Assembly (NCBI GenBank): GCA_965367295.1
Contig: CBDUHN010000029.1
Span: 1 to 44,949 of the forward strand
Source of the DNA: JAIVHA01 sp965367295
GTDB taxonomy: Bacteria; Pseudomonadota; Gammaproteobacteria; DSM-19610
Length of the DNA stretch: 44,949 bases
Direction of reading: 5' to 3'
The notes beneath the pieces are model-generated. The model had not been told where the DNA came from. It ran no database searches and saw nothing but the letters and a program-made list of their open reading frames with translations. Positions within the stretch are counted from its first letter, which is position 1, and each line of letters starts with the position of its first letter. Below are positions 17,470-26,270 of this stretch, one piece after another. Made by a program: the position numbers and the translations under genes.

Positions 17470-17922
17470 GTGTTCATTGGTGGTAGCACGGTCAACCTGG
17501 ATGCCAAGGGGCGTCTGGCACTGCCTACCCGCTATCGGGGGTTCATTGCGGACCGCTTTGAGTCCCGTCTTGTGCTCACCGTTCACGATGACGGCTGCCT
17601 GTTGCTCTACCCCATGACTGAATGGGAAGAGATCCAGCGCAAGCTCGTACGCCTGCCCAACCAGAACAAGCGCACCCGCGCCCTGCAACGCATGATGCTT
17701 GGCTATGCCGCCGAAGTGGATATGGACGGTAACGGCCGCATTCTGATCTCCCCGCGGCTGCGGGACTTCGCCAAGCTGGACAAGCGCGTTGCGCTGGCCG
17801 GTGTGGGCAATAAATTTGAAATTTGGAACGAGGAGGCGTGGGAGAAGAATTGCGGTGACTGGGTAACGGGTCCTGATGGGGACGCGGATCTGCCTGACGC
17901 ACTCGAATCCCTGACGCTCTAG
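17470..17922 (+). CDS. mraZ: Transcriptional regulator MraZ
   Basis: MraZ is the conserved first gene of the dcw cluster and an oligomeric DNA-binding repressor of it. The 150-residue product has two AbrB-like halves, each with a DxxxR motif: DAKGR (residues 11-15) and DGNGR in the second half. The start is a GTG with AAGGGGGG about 4 nt upstream; translation gives the family start VFIGGSTVNLDAKGRLALPTRYR in two pieces. rsmH begins 4 nt after its stop. Confidence 0.96.
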   Translation: MFIGGSTVNLDAKGRLALPTRYRGFIADRFESRLVLTVHDDGCLLLYPMTEWEEIQRKLVRLPNQNKRTRALQRMMLGYAAEVDMDGNGRILISPRLRDFAKLDKRVALAGVGNKFEIWNEEAWEKNCGDWVTGPDGDADLPDALESLTL

Positions 17923-17926
17923 TTCC

Positions 17927-18862
17927 ATGGCCGAGACGTATGCGCACCGCCCCGTACTACTTGAGGAGGTGCTGGTGGGGCTGAATATCCGCCCCGATGG
18001 CGTGTATCTGGATGGGACTTTTGGGCGTGGAGGACACAGTCACGCCATCCTGGAGCGTCTTGGCAGGGACGGCCGACTGATCGCTATCGACAAGGACCCG
18101 CATGCGGTCGCGATAGCGGAGCAAACCGCGGCGCGTGATGCGCGCTTCCAAATTCAACGGGGTACGTTCGCCATGTTGGGGCAGCTGGCAGCCGGGCTGG
18201 AGCTGAAGGGGAAGGTCGATGGCATTCTGCTCGATCTGGGGGTTTCCTCGCCGCAACTCGATGATGCCCGGCGTGGTTTCAGTTTCATGCAGGACGGCCC
18301 CCTCGATATGCGTATGGATCCCGATACCGGCATGAGTGCTGCGCAATGGCTGGCGCAGGCGGAGGCGTATGACATTGTCCGGGTGTTGAGGGTCTATGGT
18401 GAAGAGCGTTTCGCCAAACGCATCGCCCAGGCAATTGTCCGTCATCGCACCGAGGCGCCGCTGGAGACCACCCGCCAACTCGCCGGGCTGATCGAGCAGG
18501 CGGTACCCAAGCGCGAAAAACACAAGCACCCGGCCACCCGCAGCTTTCAGGCGATTCGGATTTTCATCAATCGCGAACTCGAAGATCTCGAAACCGTGTT
18601 GCCGCAGACGGTGGAAGTGCTTGCGCCAGGTGGGCGACTGGCGGTAATCAGCTTTCACTCCCTGGAAGACCGCATGGTGAAACGCTTTATCCGTCGTGAA
18701 TTCCAGGGTGAGCCACCGCCGCCGGGATTGCCGGTGATGGGTTACGGTCATGAGCCGCGCCTGCGTCCGGTGGGTAAGGCGATCCAGGCTGGCGAGCAGG
18801 AAGTGCGTGAAAATCCGCGCGCCCGCAGTGCCGTGTTACGGATTGCGGAGCGTGCGGCATGA
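17927..18862 (+). CDS. rsmH: 16S rRNA (cytosine(1402)-N(4))-methyltransferase
   Basis: RsmH methylates N4 of C1402 in the ribosomal P site using SAM. The 311-residue product starts AETYAHRPVLLEEVL and has the SAM-binding GTFGRGGHSHAIL, then DGILLDLGVSSPQLDDARRGF. The C-terminal FQAIRIFINRELEDLE and the motif VISFHSLEDRMVKRF are characteristic. The ATGA at 18859-18862 overlaps the start of ftsL, a typical dcw junction. Confidence 0.97.
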   Translation: MAETYAHRPVLLEEVLVGLNIRPDGVYLDGTFGRGGHSHAILERLGRDGRLIAIDKDPHAVAIAEQTAARDARFQIQRGTFAMLGQLAAGLELKGKVDGILLDLGVSSPQLDDARRGFSFMQDGPLDMRMDPDTGMSAAQWLAQAEAYDIVRVLRVYGEERFAKRIAQAIVRHRTEAPLETTRQLAGLIEQAVPKREKHKHPATRSFQAIRIFINRELEDLETVLPQTVEVLAPGGRLAVISFHSLEDRMVKRFIRREFQGEPPPPGLPVMGYGHEPRLRPVGKAIQAGEQEVRENPRARSAVLRIAERAA

Positions 18863-19128
18863 ACTCGTCCTGGGTGGTGAACGGGCTGCTGATGGTGCTG
18901 GTGGTGCTGTCATCGATGGGTGTTGTGTACGCGAAACATCAAAGCCGCCTGTTGTTCGGTGAACTACAGGCGTTGGAGGCGGAACGGGATCGCATGAATA
19001 CCGAGTGGGGACAGTTGCAGCTGGAGCAGAGCACCCTGACCACTCACGGCCAGGTGGAAAACGCCGCCCGTACACGGCTTGGCATGTTGATTCCCGAACC
19101 AGATCAGGTGGTGATGGTGCGTCCATGA
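18859..19128 (+). CDS. ftsL: Cell division protein FtsL
   Basis: FtsL is a small bitopic protein that joins FtsQ and FtsB and helps activate FtsWI. The 89-residue product has a very short cytoplasmic N-terminus, one membrane helix (about residues 6-24), and a leucine-rich periplasmic coiled coil (LFGELQALEAERDRMNTEW). The C-terminal ARTRLGMLIPEPDQVV is typical. Sequence conservation is low in this family; identity comes from shape and position between rsmH and ftsI, with ATGA overlaps at both ends. Confidence 0.92.
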   Translation: MNSSWVVNGLLMVLVVLSSMGVVYAKHQSRLLFGELQALEAERDRMNTEWGQLQLEQSTLTTHGQVENAARTRLGMLIPEPDQVVMVRP

Positions 19129-20837
19129 GCAGTAAAGCCGAAAGCAAGGAATACCGTGGTCGCCGCAACCTGTTGCTGGGCGTGATGGCCTGCGCCTTTT
19201 CCGCGCTGGTGTGGCGGGCGGTGGATCTGCAGGTGCTGGACCGCGATTTTCTGCAGGGTCAGGGCGATGCCCGTCACCTGCGTGTGGTGGCGATGCCAGC
19301 CCATCGCGGCATGATCACGGATCGTCAGGGTGAGCCCCTGGCCATCAGTGCGCCGGTGAAATCAGTATGGGCCAATCCCCAGGAATTGATTACCGCACGC
19401 GAACAGTTGCCGGCGCTGGCGCGGTTGCTGAAGATGGATGTGGACGAAATCCAGCGCACCCTGGCCGGTAAATCCTCCCGTGAGTTTGTCTATCTCAAAC
19501 GTCATATCAGCCCCGATGTGGCGGCGCAGGTGGAGGCGCTGGAAATCCCTGGTGTGTCCCTGCAGCGGGAATATCGCCGTTACTACCCGGCCGGCGAGGT
19601 AATGGCCCACGTGGTGGGTTTTACCAATATCGATGATGAAGGGCAGGAAGGCCTTGAGCTGGCCTATAGCGACTGGTTGCGCGGCGAACCGGGTGCTAAA
19701 CGCGTCATCAAGGATGGTCGTCGCCACATCGTGGAGAGTGTGGAAAGTATTCGTGCTCCGCGGCCCGGCAAGGATCTGCGTATCAGCATCGATCGGCGCA
19801 TCCAGTTTCTCGCCTATCGCGAGCTGAAGGCGATGGTTCAGCACAATGGTGCGCGTTCTGCATCGGCGGTCATCCTTGACGTTGAACGCGGTGAAGTACT
19901 GGCCATGGTGAACCAGCCATCTTACAACCCCAATAACCGCGATCAGCGGCGCAGCGATCATTTCCGCAACCGCGCCGTGACCGATGTATTCGAACCGGGC
20001 TCTACCATGAAGCCCTTCACTATTGCCGCAGCACTGGCGACCGGCCGATATCAGCCGCATACCCCGATCGATACCAGTCCCGGCTACATGCAGGTGGGCG
20101 TCAACACCGTCAAGGATGTGCGTAACTTCGGTCTGCTGGATGTGACCGGGGTGATTCGTAAATCCAGTAATGTCGGCATCAGCAAGATCGCCCTGTCGAT
20201 GCCGCCGAAAACCCTCTGGTCACTGTTGTCAGAAGTGGGTTTCGGTGCCAGTACCGGTAGCGGTTTTCCCGGCGAGGTGGCCGGCCTGCTGGTCAATCAT
20301 CATCGCTGGCGCGATATCGAACTGGCGACCCTTTCCTTTGGTTACGGCCTGTCCGTCACACCGTTGCAGCTGGCCGAGGCCTATAGCGTGATTGCCAATG
20401 ATGGCCTGTTGCGCCCGGTGTCGTTTCTGTATCAGGACCAGGTACCGGAAGGGCAACGGGTGATGCCCGCTAAGATTGCCCGTGAAGTGCGCACCATGAT
20501 GGAAGAGGTGGTCAGCCCGGAGGGGACTGCGCCGCGCGCGCAGGTGGCCGGTTATCGCGTGGCCGGCAAGACCGGCACGGTGAAAAAATCGGTGGCGGGT
20601 GGTTACTCCGATGACCGTTACGTGGCGGTGTTCGCTGGCATGGCGCCTGCCAGTCATCCCCGGCTGGTGATGGTGGTGGTGGTCAATGAACCCAGCCGCG
20701 GAGACTACTATGGCGGCGTGGTGGCGGCACCGGTATTTGCCAAGGTGATGGCGGGTGCACTGCGGCTGATGAATGTTCCACCGGATGACATTCCCCTGTT
20801 GCAGACCCGCGTCCCGGGCGCGAGGGAGCCGGCATGA
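19125..20837 (+). CDS. ftsI: Septal peptidoglycan transpeptidase FtsI (PBP3)
   Basis: FtsI is the class B penicillin-binding protein that crosslinks septal peptidoglycan with FtsW. The start at 19125 overlaps the ftsL stop and gives 570 residues. A single N-terminal anchor helix (about 17-35) is followed by the non-catalytic PBP dimer domain. The transpeptidase domain has S293-x-x-K (STMK), S347-S-N349, and K482-T-G484. The in-frame extension upstream lies inside ftsL and is rejected. murE overlaps the end by ATGA. Confidence 0.97.
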   Translation: MSSKAESKEYRGRRNLLLGVMACAFSALVWRAVDLQVLDRDFLQGQGDARHLRVVAMPAHRGMITDRQGEPLAISAPVKSVWANPQELITAREQLPALARLLKMDVDEIQRTLAGKSSREFVYLKRHISPDVAAQVEALEIPGVSLQREYRRYYPAGEVMAHVVGFTNIDDEGQEGLELAYSDWLRGEPGAKRVIKDGRRHIVESVESIRAPRPGKDLRISIDRRIQFLAYRELKAMVQHNGARSASAVILDVERGEVLAMVNQPSYNPNNRDQRRSDHFRNRAVTDVFEPGSTMKPFTIAAALATGRYQPHTPIDTSPGYMQVGVNTVKDVRNFGLLDVTGVIRKSSNVGISKIALSMPPKTLWSLLSEVGFGASTGSGFPGEVAGLLVNHHRWRDIELATLSFGYGLSVTPLQLAEAYSVIANDGLLRPVSFLYQDQVPEGQRVMPAKIAREVRTMMEEVVSPEGTAPRAQVAGYRVAGKTGTVKKSVAGGYSDDRYVAVFAGMAPASHPRLVMVVVVNEPSRGDYYGGVVAAPVFAKVMAGALRLMNVPPDDIPLLQTRVPGAREPA

Positions 20838-22366
20838 TGGCCGCTGAGCAGCTCCATCCCGGTATCCCGCTGGCCGTCCTGTTGGACGGCTTTGCCGGTC
20901 TTGGTGGCGCAGACGATGTGCCGGTGACGGGCCTGGCCACGGATTCCCGCGCAGTACAGCCGGGTGATCTGTTCCTGGCCGTCTCCGGGTTGCAGCAGCA
21001 TGGACTGGATCACGTGAGTACTGCGCTTGCCGCCGGTGCTGCGGCCGTGGCCTGGGAGCCGGTGCAGGGTCAGCCGAAACTGGAGGAGTGCGCAGCATCC
21101 CTGCCGGTGCCGCAGGTGGCGGTAGCCGGGCTGCGTGTGAAGCTGGGTCATATCGCCAGTCGCTTCTATGTCGCGCCAAGTCGCGATCTGTTTGTCGTGG
21201 GGGTTACCGGAACCGACGGCAAGACCTCCTGCACCCACTTTCTCGCAGAAGCCTTTTCCGAACCGGGCAGGCCCGGCGCCTTGCTGGGTACATTGGGCTA
21301 CGGTGCCTTCGGTCACCTCAAACCGGCCACCCATACCACGCCCGATGCACTGGTTATTCAGCGTGAACTGGCGGAACTGCGTGATGCCGGTCTTCGCCGG
21401 GTGGCGATGGAGGTATCTTCGCACGGTTTGCATCAGGGGCGAGTCAACGGTGTGAACTTCGATGTTGCGGTGTTCACCAATCTCAGTCGCGATCACCTGG
21501 ATTATCACGGTGATGTCGCCGCCTACGGGGATGCCAAGCGCATTCTATTCCAGTCTCCCGGGTTGCAGGCGGCGGTGATCAACGGCGGCGATGCCTTTGG
21601 CCGGCAGTTGTTGCCCCAGCTCTCGTCCGGTGTGCGCGCCATTGCCTATGGCATGGAGTGGGAACTGGCGGGCGTGCCGGCAGTGGAGACCGTGATCGGA
21701 CACGACCTGCAGCTGGATGATCGGGGTTTGCGGCTACAGGTGGTCACGCCCTGGGGAGAGGGCGAACTGCAGGCCGGACTACTGGGCGGGTTCAACGCCA
21801 GCAACCTGCTGGCCGCATTGGCGGTGCTGGGGGTGGCAGGCATGCCGCTGCCCGATGCGTTGCAGCGCCTGTCCCGCGTACACACGGTACCGGGGCGCAT
21901 GGAACGCTTTGGTGGTGGTGCCCGGCAGCCGCTGGTGGTGGTGGACTATGCCCATACGCCACGCGCCCTGGAGCAGGTATTGGAGGCCTTGCGCGGCCAC
22001 TGTCGCGGCACGCTCTGGTGTGTGTTCGGTGCCGGCGGTGATCGTGATAGTGGCAAGCGTCCACTGATGGGTGAGGTGGCCGAGCAGTTGGCTGATCGAC
22101 TGGTGCTGACCAATGACAACCCACGCAGCGAAAACCCGCAGGCAATCCTGGAACAGATTCAGGCCGGCATGCAGCACCCGGATGCTGCATCGGTGATCCC
22201 CGATCGTGGCGCAGCCATTCGTTATGCGCTGTCACAGGCGCAGGCCGGCGACCTGGTGCTGGTGGCCGGCAAGGGGCACGAGGACTATCAGCTGATCGGT
22301 GACCAGCGCCTGTCTTTCAGTGATCGTGCGCAGGTCATGGCGCTGTTGGCGGAGGGCACTGCATGA
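20834..22366 (+). CDS. murE: UDP-N-acetylmuramoyl-tripeptide synthetase MurE
   Basis: MurE adds the third residue of the stem peptide, an ATP-dependent cytoplasmic ligation. The 510-residue protein has the Mur ligase layout: an N-terminal UDP-binding domain, a P-loop in TGTDGKTS, and a C-terminal domain. The motif D428-N-P-R431 is the one associated with meso-diaminopimelate specificity, so the expected product is UDP-MurNAc-L-Ala-D-Glu-meso-DAP. The start overlaps ftsI and the stop overlaps murF, both by ATGA. Confidence 0.96.
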   Translation: MMAAEQLHPGIPLAVLLDGFAGLGGADDVPVTGLATDSRAVQPGDLFLAVSGLQQHGLDHVSTALAAGAAAVAWEPVQGQPKLEECAASLPVPQVAVAGLRVKLGHIASRFYVAPSRDLFVVGVTGTDGKTSCTHFLAEAFSEPGRPGALLGTLGYGAFGHLKPATHTTPDALVIQRELAELRDAGLRRVAMEVSSHGLHQGRVNGVNFDVAVFTNLSRDHLDYHGDVAAYGDAKRILFQSPGLQAAVINGGDAFGRQLLPQLSSGVRAIAYGMEWELAGVPAVETVIGHDLQLDDRGLRLQVVTPWGEGELQAGLLGGFNASNLLAALAVLGVAGMPLPDALQRLSRVHTVPGRMERFGGGARQPLVVVDYAHTPRALEQVLEALRGHCRGTLWCVFGAGGDRDSGKRPLMGEVAEQLADRLVLTNDNPRSENPQAILEQIQAGMQHPDAASVIPDRGAAIRYALSQAQAGDLVLVAGKGHEDYQLIGDQRLSFSDRAQVMALLAEGTA

Positions 22367-23715
22367 TGAGTATGCCACTGGCCGAAGCCGCACGGGTGCT
22401 GCACGCGCAATGGTCCGGCGCCGAGCTGAACTTTACCGGTGTCAGCACCGACACTCGAACCCTGGAGCCGGGTAATCTGTTCGTGGCCCTGCAAGGACCG
22501 CATTTCAACGGCGAGGAGTACCTCGATCAGGCACGGGAAAAAGGTGCCGTGGCTGCTGTTACGCGTACACCTTCAGCGGTGCTGCCACAGCTGGCGGTGG
22601 CGGATACCCGTATTGCTCTGGGGCAGCTGGCAGCCTATTGGCGCAGCCGTTTCGCTATCCCGCTGGTGGGCATCACCGGCAGCAACGGCAAGACTACGGT
22701 GAAGGAGATGATCGCCGCCATCCTCGCGCAGCGCGGTCACCCGCTGGTGACCCGCGGCAATCTCAACAACGACATCGGTGTTCCACTCACCCTGTTCCGG
22801 CTGGGTGTGGAGCATGATGCCGCCGTTATTGAAATGGGTGCCAATCATCCCGGTGAAATCGCTTATCTCACCGACATCGCCCAGCCCACCGTGGGGCTGG
22901 TGAACAATGCCGGGCCGGCGCACCTGGAGGGCTTTGGCAGTCTGACCGGTGTGGCGGAAGGCAAGGGCGAGTTGTTCAGCCACCTGCCGGCATCGGCCAC
23001 CGCGGTGATCAATGCCGAAGACCGCTATGCGCCGTTGTGGCGCAAGCTGGCCGGCTCCCGCGATCAGCTGGCTTTCGGCATCGAGGGGCGTACCGATGTG
23101 ACCGCTGCGTGGCGCGGTGACGCTGCCGGCAGTGACCTGGAAATCTCCACGCCGTCCGGCGCGGTGGCGCTGCGGCTGGCGCTGCCCGGGCGGCATAACG
23201 TGATGAATGCCCTGGCAGCCACCGCTGCTGCCCTGGCGGCTGGCGCCGAACTAGCACAGGTGCAGCAAGGGCTGCAGTCGTTACAACCAGTCAGTGGCCG
23301 TCTGCAGCGTATTGCCCTGGCTGACGGTAGTGTGCTCATCGACGACACCTACAACGCCAACCCTGGTTCCCTGCGGGCCGGTATTGAAGTGCTGGCGCTC
23401 GGCAGCGGGCCCAGGTGGCTGGTGCTGGGCGATATGGGTGAACTGGGTGAGAAGGGCGAGTTGCTGCATCAGCAGATGGGCAAGTTGGCCCGTGAGGCGG
23501 GGATCGACCGCCTGTTTGTGCTGGGTGCACTGGCCGGTGCGGCGGCCAAGGTATTCGGAGATCGTGCGGTGAGCTGCACTGATATGGAGACATTGATCGC
23601 ATCGCTGCAGGAGGACTGGCAGCCCGGTGTGCAGGTGCTGATCAAGGGCTCGCGGCGCATGGCGATGGAGCGTGCAGTGCAGGCCCTGGCTGCCGCGCAG
23701 GGGAGGGTCCACTGA
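22363..23715 (+). CDS. murF: UDP-N-acetylmuramoyl-tripeptide--D-alanyl-D-alanine ligase
   Basis: MurF adds D-Ala-D-Ala to the tripeptide, the last cytoplasmic step before the lipid stage. The 450-residue product has the N-terminal FTGVSTDTRTLEPGNLFVAL, the P-loop GITGSNGKTTVKEM, the GNLNNDIGVPLTLF segment and the AVIEMGANHPGEI motif, all characteristic of MurF. The D-Ala-D-Ala it uses is made by Ddl, encoded further along. ATGA links it to murE, and the TGATG at 23713-23717 links it to mraY. Confidence 0.96.
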   Translation: MMSMPLAEAARVLHAQWSGAELNFTGVSTDTRTLEPGNLFVALQGPHFNGEEYLDQAREKGAVAAVTRTPSAVLPQLAVADTRIALGQLAAYWRSRFAIPLVGITGSNGKTTVKEMIAAILAQRGHPLVTRGNLNNDIGVPLTLFRLGVEHDAAVIEMGANHPGEIAYLTDIAQPTVGLVNNAGPAHLEGFGSLTGVAEGKGELFSHLPASATAVINAEDRYAPLWRKLAGSRDQLAFGIEGRTDVTAAWRGDAAGSDLEISTPSGAVALRLALPGRHNVMNALAATAAALAAGAELAQVQQGLQSLQPVSGRLQRIALADGSVLIDDTYNANPGSLRAGIEVLALGSGPRWLVLGDMGELGEKGELLHQQMGKLAREAGIDRLFVLGALAGAAAKVFGDRAVSCTDMETLIASLQEDWQPGVQVLIKGSRRMAMERAVQALAAAQGRVH

Positions 23716-24797
23716 TGCTGGTCTACCTCGCCGATTACCTGAGCCAGTACTACAGCGGCTTCAACGTATTCCAGTACCTGACCCTGCGCGCCATTCTCGG
23801 CGTGCTTACTGCATTGCTGATTTCGTTTGTGATCGGGCCGGTGATGATCCGCCGCCTGAGCTTCCATCAGATCGGCCAGTCGGTACGTAACGATGGACCA
23901 CAGAGTCACCTGTCCAAGGCCGGCACCCCCACCATGGGCGGTGCCTTGATCCTGGTGGGGGTGACCGTAGCCACGCTGTTGTGGGCCGACCTCAGCAACC
24001 GCTATATCTGGGTGGTGCTGGTGGTGACACTGCTGTTCGGCGCCATCGGCTGGGTGGATGATTACCGCAAAGTGGTGGAGCGTAACAGCAAGGGCCTGTC
24101 GGCAAAGGCGAAGTATTTCTGGCAGTCGGCCATTGCCCTGGCGGCGGCGCTGTTTCTTTACAACACCGCACAGTCGCCAACCGAAACCCAGCTGCTGGTG
24201 CCCTTCTTCAAGAATTTTTACCTCGATCTCGGTTGGGGTTATGTACTGCTCACCTACTTCGTGGTGGTCGGTTCCAGCAACGCCGTGAATCTTACCGACG
24301 GCCTCGATGGCCTGGCGATCCTGCCCACGGTCATGGTAGCCGGCGCACTGGCCATCTTCGCCTACGTGACCGGTCATGTGCGTTTTGCGGACTACCTTTC
24401 CATTCCTTACATCCGTGATGCAGGTGAGGTGGTGGTGTTCGCCGGCGCGCTGGTGGGTGCGGGGCTTGGCTTTCTCTGGTTCAACGCCTATCCCGCCCAG
24501 GTATTCATGGGGGATGTGGGGGCGTTGGCGCTGGGTGCGGCGCTGGGCATGCTGGCGGTGCTGGTGCGCCAGGAACTGGTGTTCTTCGTGATGGCCGGCG
24601 TGTTCGTCATGGAAACGGTGTCGGTGATCCTGCAGGTAGCGTCCTTCAAGCTGACCGGGCGACGCATCTTTCGCATGGCGCCCCTGCATCATCATTTCGA
24701 GCTCAAGGGCTGGCCGGAACCACGGGTCATTGTGCGCTTCTGGATCGTTACGGTAATCCTGGTACTGGTGGGTCTTGCGACCCTGAAGATACGGTAG
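23715..24797 (+). CDS. mraY: Phospho-N-acetylmuramoyl-pentapeptide transferase MraY
   Basis: MraY transfers phospho-MurNAc-pentapeptide to undecaprenyl phosphate to make lipid I in the inner membrane. The 360-residue protein has about ten membrane helices. Catalytic landmarks are the cytoplasmic DDYRKV (in GWVDDYRKVVERNSKGL), NLTDGLDGLAI, and the late MAPLHHHFELKGW histidine motif. The length equals E. coli MraY. Its stop touches the AGGAGG of the tiny ORF that follows. Confidence 0.97.
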   Translation: MLVYLADYLSQYYSGFNVFQYLTLRAILGVLTALLISFVIGPVMIRRLSFHQIGQSVRNDGPQSHLSKAGTPTMGGALILVGVTVATLLWADLSNRYIWVVLVVTLLFGAIGWVDDYRKVVERNSKGLSAKAKYFWQSAIALAAALFLYNTAQSPTETQLLVPFFKNFYLDLGWGYVLLTYFVVVGSSNAVNLTDGLDGLAILPTVMVAGALAIFAYVTGHVRFADYLSIPYIRDAGEVVVFAGALVGAGLGFLWFNAYPAQVFMGDVGALALGAALGMLAVLVRQELVFFVMAGVFVMETVSVILQVASFKLTGRRIFRMAPLHHHFELKGWPEPRVIVRFWIVTVILVLVGLATLKIR

Positions 24798-24807
24798 GAG
24801 GTTGGCA

Positions 24808-24882
24808 ATGGACGTACGTAGTCAAATGGCAATCGTAGGTATCACCCTGGCACTGATTTCGCTGTTCCTGCTGGTGGTATAG
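24808..24882 (+). CDS. Putative 24-residue single-helix membrane microprotein
   Basis: This short reading frame lies between mraY and murD. A perfect AGGAGG (24796-24801), overlapping the mraY stop, sits 6 nt before the ATG, the ideal spacing. The product begins MDVRSQ and then runs as one hydrophobic stretch of about 18 residues ending in LLVV, enough for one membrane span with a short cytoplasmic N-terminus. I recognise no family. It could be a microprotein acting on MraY or the divisome, or a leader whose translation sets murD expression. The strong ribosome-binding site argues for real translation. Confidence 0.6.
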   Translation: MDVRSQMAIVGITLALISLFLLVV

Positions 24883-24926
24883 GGGTTTTTGGATTTCACA
24901 TGGGGTATGTCGCGGGAAACGTGCTA

Positions 24927-26270
24927 ATGGAACAGCCGCAAGCCAGATCAAGCAGGACATTGATTGTCGGTCTCGGATTGACCGGGCTTTCCTGCGCCCG
25001 TTATCTGACCCGTCATGGCATTGAGGTTGCCATGACGGACAGCCGTGCCAAACCCCCGTCACTGGATCTCATTCGCAGTGAGATGCCGGATATCCCCCTG
25101 TTCATCGGCGGTTTCAATGAGGCCGCTTTTGCCCGTGCCGACCAGATCGTGGTGAGCCCCGGCGTATCGCTGGCGGAGCCCTTTATGGCACGCGCCCAGG
25201 CGCAGGGTGTGGAGGTGATCGGCGACATCGAACTGTTCGCCCGTGCCGCACAGGCGCCCATCGTGGCCATCACCGGCTCCAATGGCAAGAGCACGGTGAC
25301 CACGCTGGTAGGCGAGATGGCGCGCAACGACGGCAGGCAGGTGCAGGTCGGTGGCAACCTTGGCACACCGGCGCTGGATCTGCTGGATGGGCCAGTACCG
25401 GATTTCTATGTGCTGGAGTTGTCCAGCTTCCAGCTGGAAACCACTCTCAGTCTGCAAGGCCAGGTAGCCACGGTATTGAACCTGAGTCCGGATCACCTGG
25501 ATCGCTACGCGGACCTGGCCGCCTATGCCGCCGCCAAGCAGCGCATCTTTCAGGGTGCGGTGCTGCAGGTGGTGAACCGGGACGATGCGACAGCCGCAGC
25601 GCTGGCTGACCCGGATCGGCCTTCCCGTGGTTTTACCCTGCTTACACCTGCGGCAAATGAGTATGGTATTCGGCTGCGCGATGGTCAGGAATGGATTGCG
25701 CGCGGCGATGAATGGTTGATGCCGGCCTCCGAGGTACGCATTGCGGGACGTCATAACCTGGCCAATGCACTGGCGGCCCTGGCCATTGGCGAGGGTATGG
25801 GGCTGCAGCGCGAAGTCATGCTCGATACCCTGCGTGCCTTTGCCGGCCTGCCGCACCGAACCCAGTGGGTGCGCGAACGCCAGGGCGTGACCTGGTACAA
25901 CGATTCGAAGGGTACCAATGTCGGTGCCACCGAAGCGGCTATTGCCGGTATGTCCGGTCCTGTGGTGCTGATTGCCGGTGGCGAAGGCAAGGAACAGGAT
26001 TTTGCGCCACTGGCCCGGGCCATGGCGGCCCATGGCCGTGGTGCAGTGTTGATCGGTCGCGATGCGCACCTGATTGCCTCGGTGCTGACGGGAGTGGTTC
26101 CGGTAGTACACGCGCGCAGCATGGAAGAGGCGGTGGCCTGTGCCGACGAGATGTCCATCCTCGGTGATTGTGTGCTGCTGTCACCGGCCTGTGCCAGCTT
26201 TGATATGTTCGACGGCTTTGCACATCGTGGCCAGGTCTTCACCCAGGCCGTGGAGCGACTGCCGTCATGA
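24927..26270 (+). CDS. murD: UDP-N-acetylmuramoylalanine--D-glutamate ligase
   Basis: MurD adds D-glutamate to UDP-MurNAc-L-Ala. It has the N-terminal Rossmann-like LIVGLGLTGLSCARYL, the P-loop AITGSNGKSTVTTL, the GGNLGTPALDLL block and the ATP/metal motif LSPDHLDRY. I chose ATG 24927 (447 residues) because orthologues have only a short N-terminal lead; ATG 24900 would add nine residues, and neither has a strong ribosome-binding site. The end overlaps ftsW by ATGA. Confidence 0.95.
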   Translation: MEQPQARSSRTLIVGLGLTGLSCARYLTRHGIEVAMTDSRAKPPSLDLIRSEMPDIPLFIGGFNEAAFARADQIVVSPGVSLAEPFMARAQAQGVEVIGDIELFARAAQAPIVAITGSNGKSTVTTLVGEMARNDGRQVQVGGNLGTPALDLLDGPVPDFYVLELSSFQLETTLSLQGQVATVLNLSPDHLDRYADLAAYAAAKQRIFQGAVLQVVNRDDATAAALADPDRPSRGFTLLTPAANEYGIRLRDGQEWIARGDEWLMPASEVRIAGRHNLANALAALAIGEGMGLQREVMLDTLRAFAGLPHRTQWVRERQGVTWYNDSKGTNVGATEAAIAGMSGPVVLIAGGEGKEQDFAPLARAMAAHGRGAVLIGRDAHLIASVLTGVVPVVHARSMEEAVACADEMSILGDCVLLSPACASFDMFDGFAHRGQVFTQAVERLPS

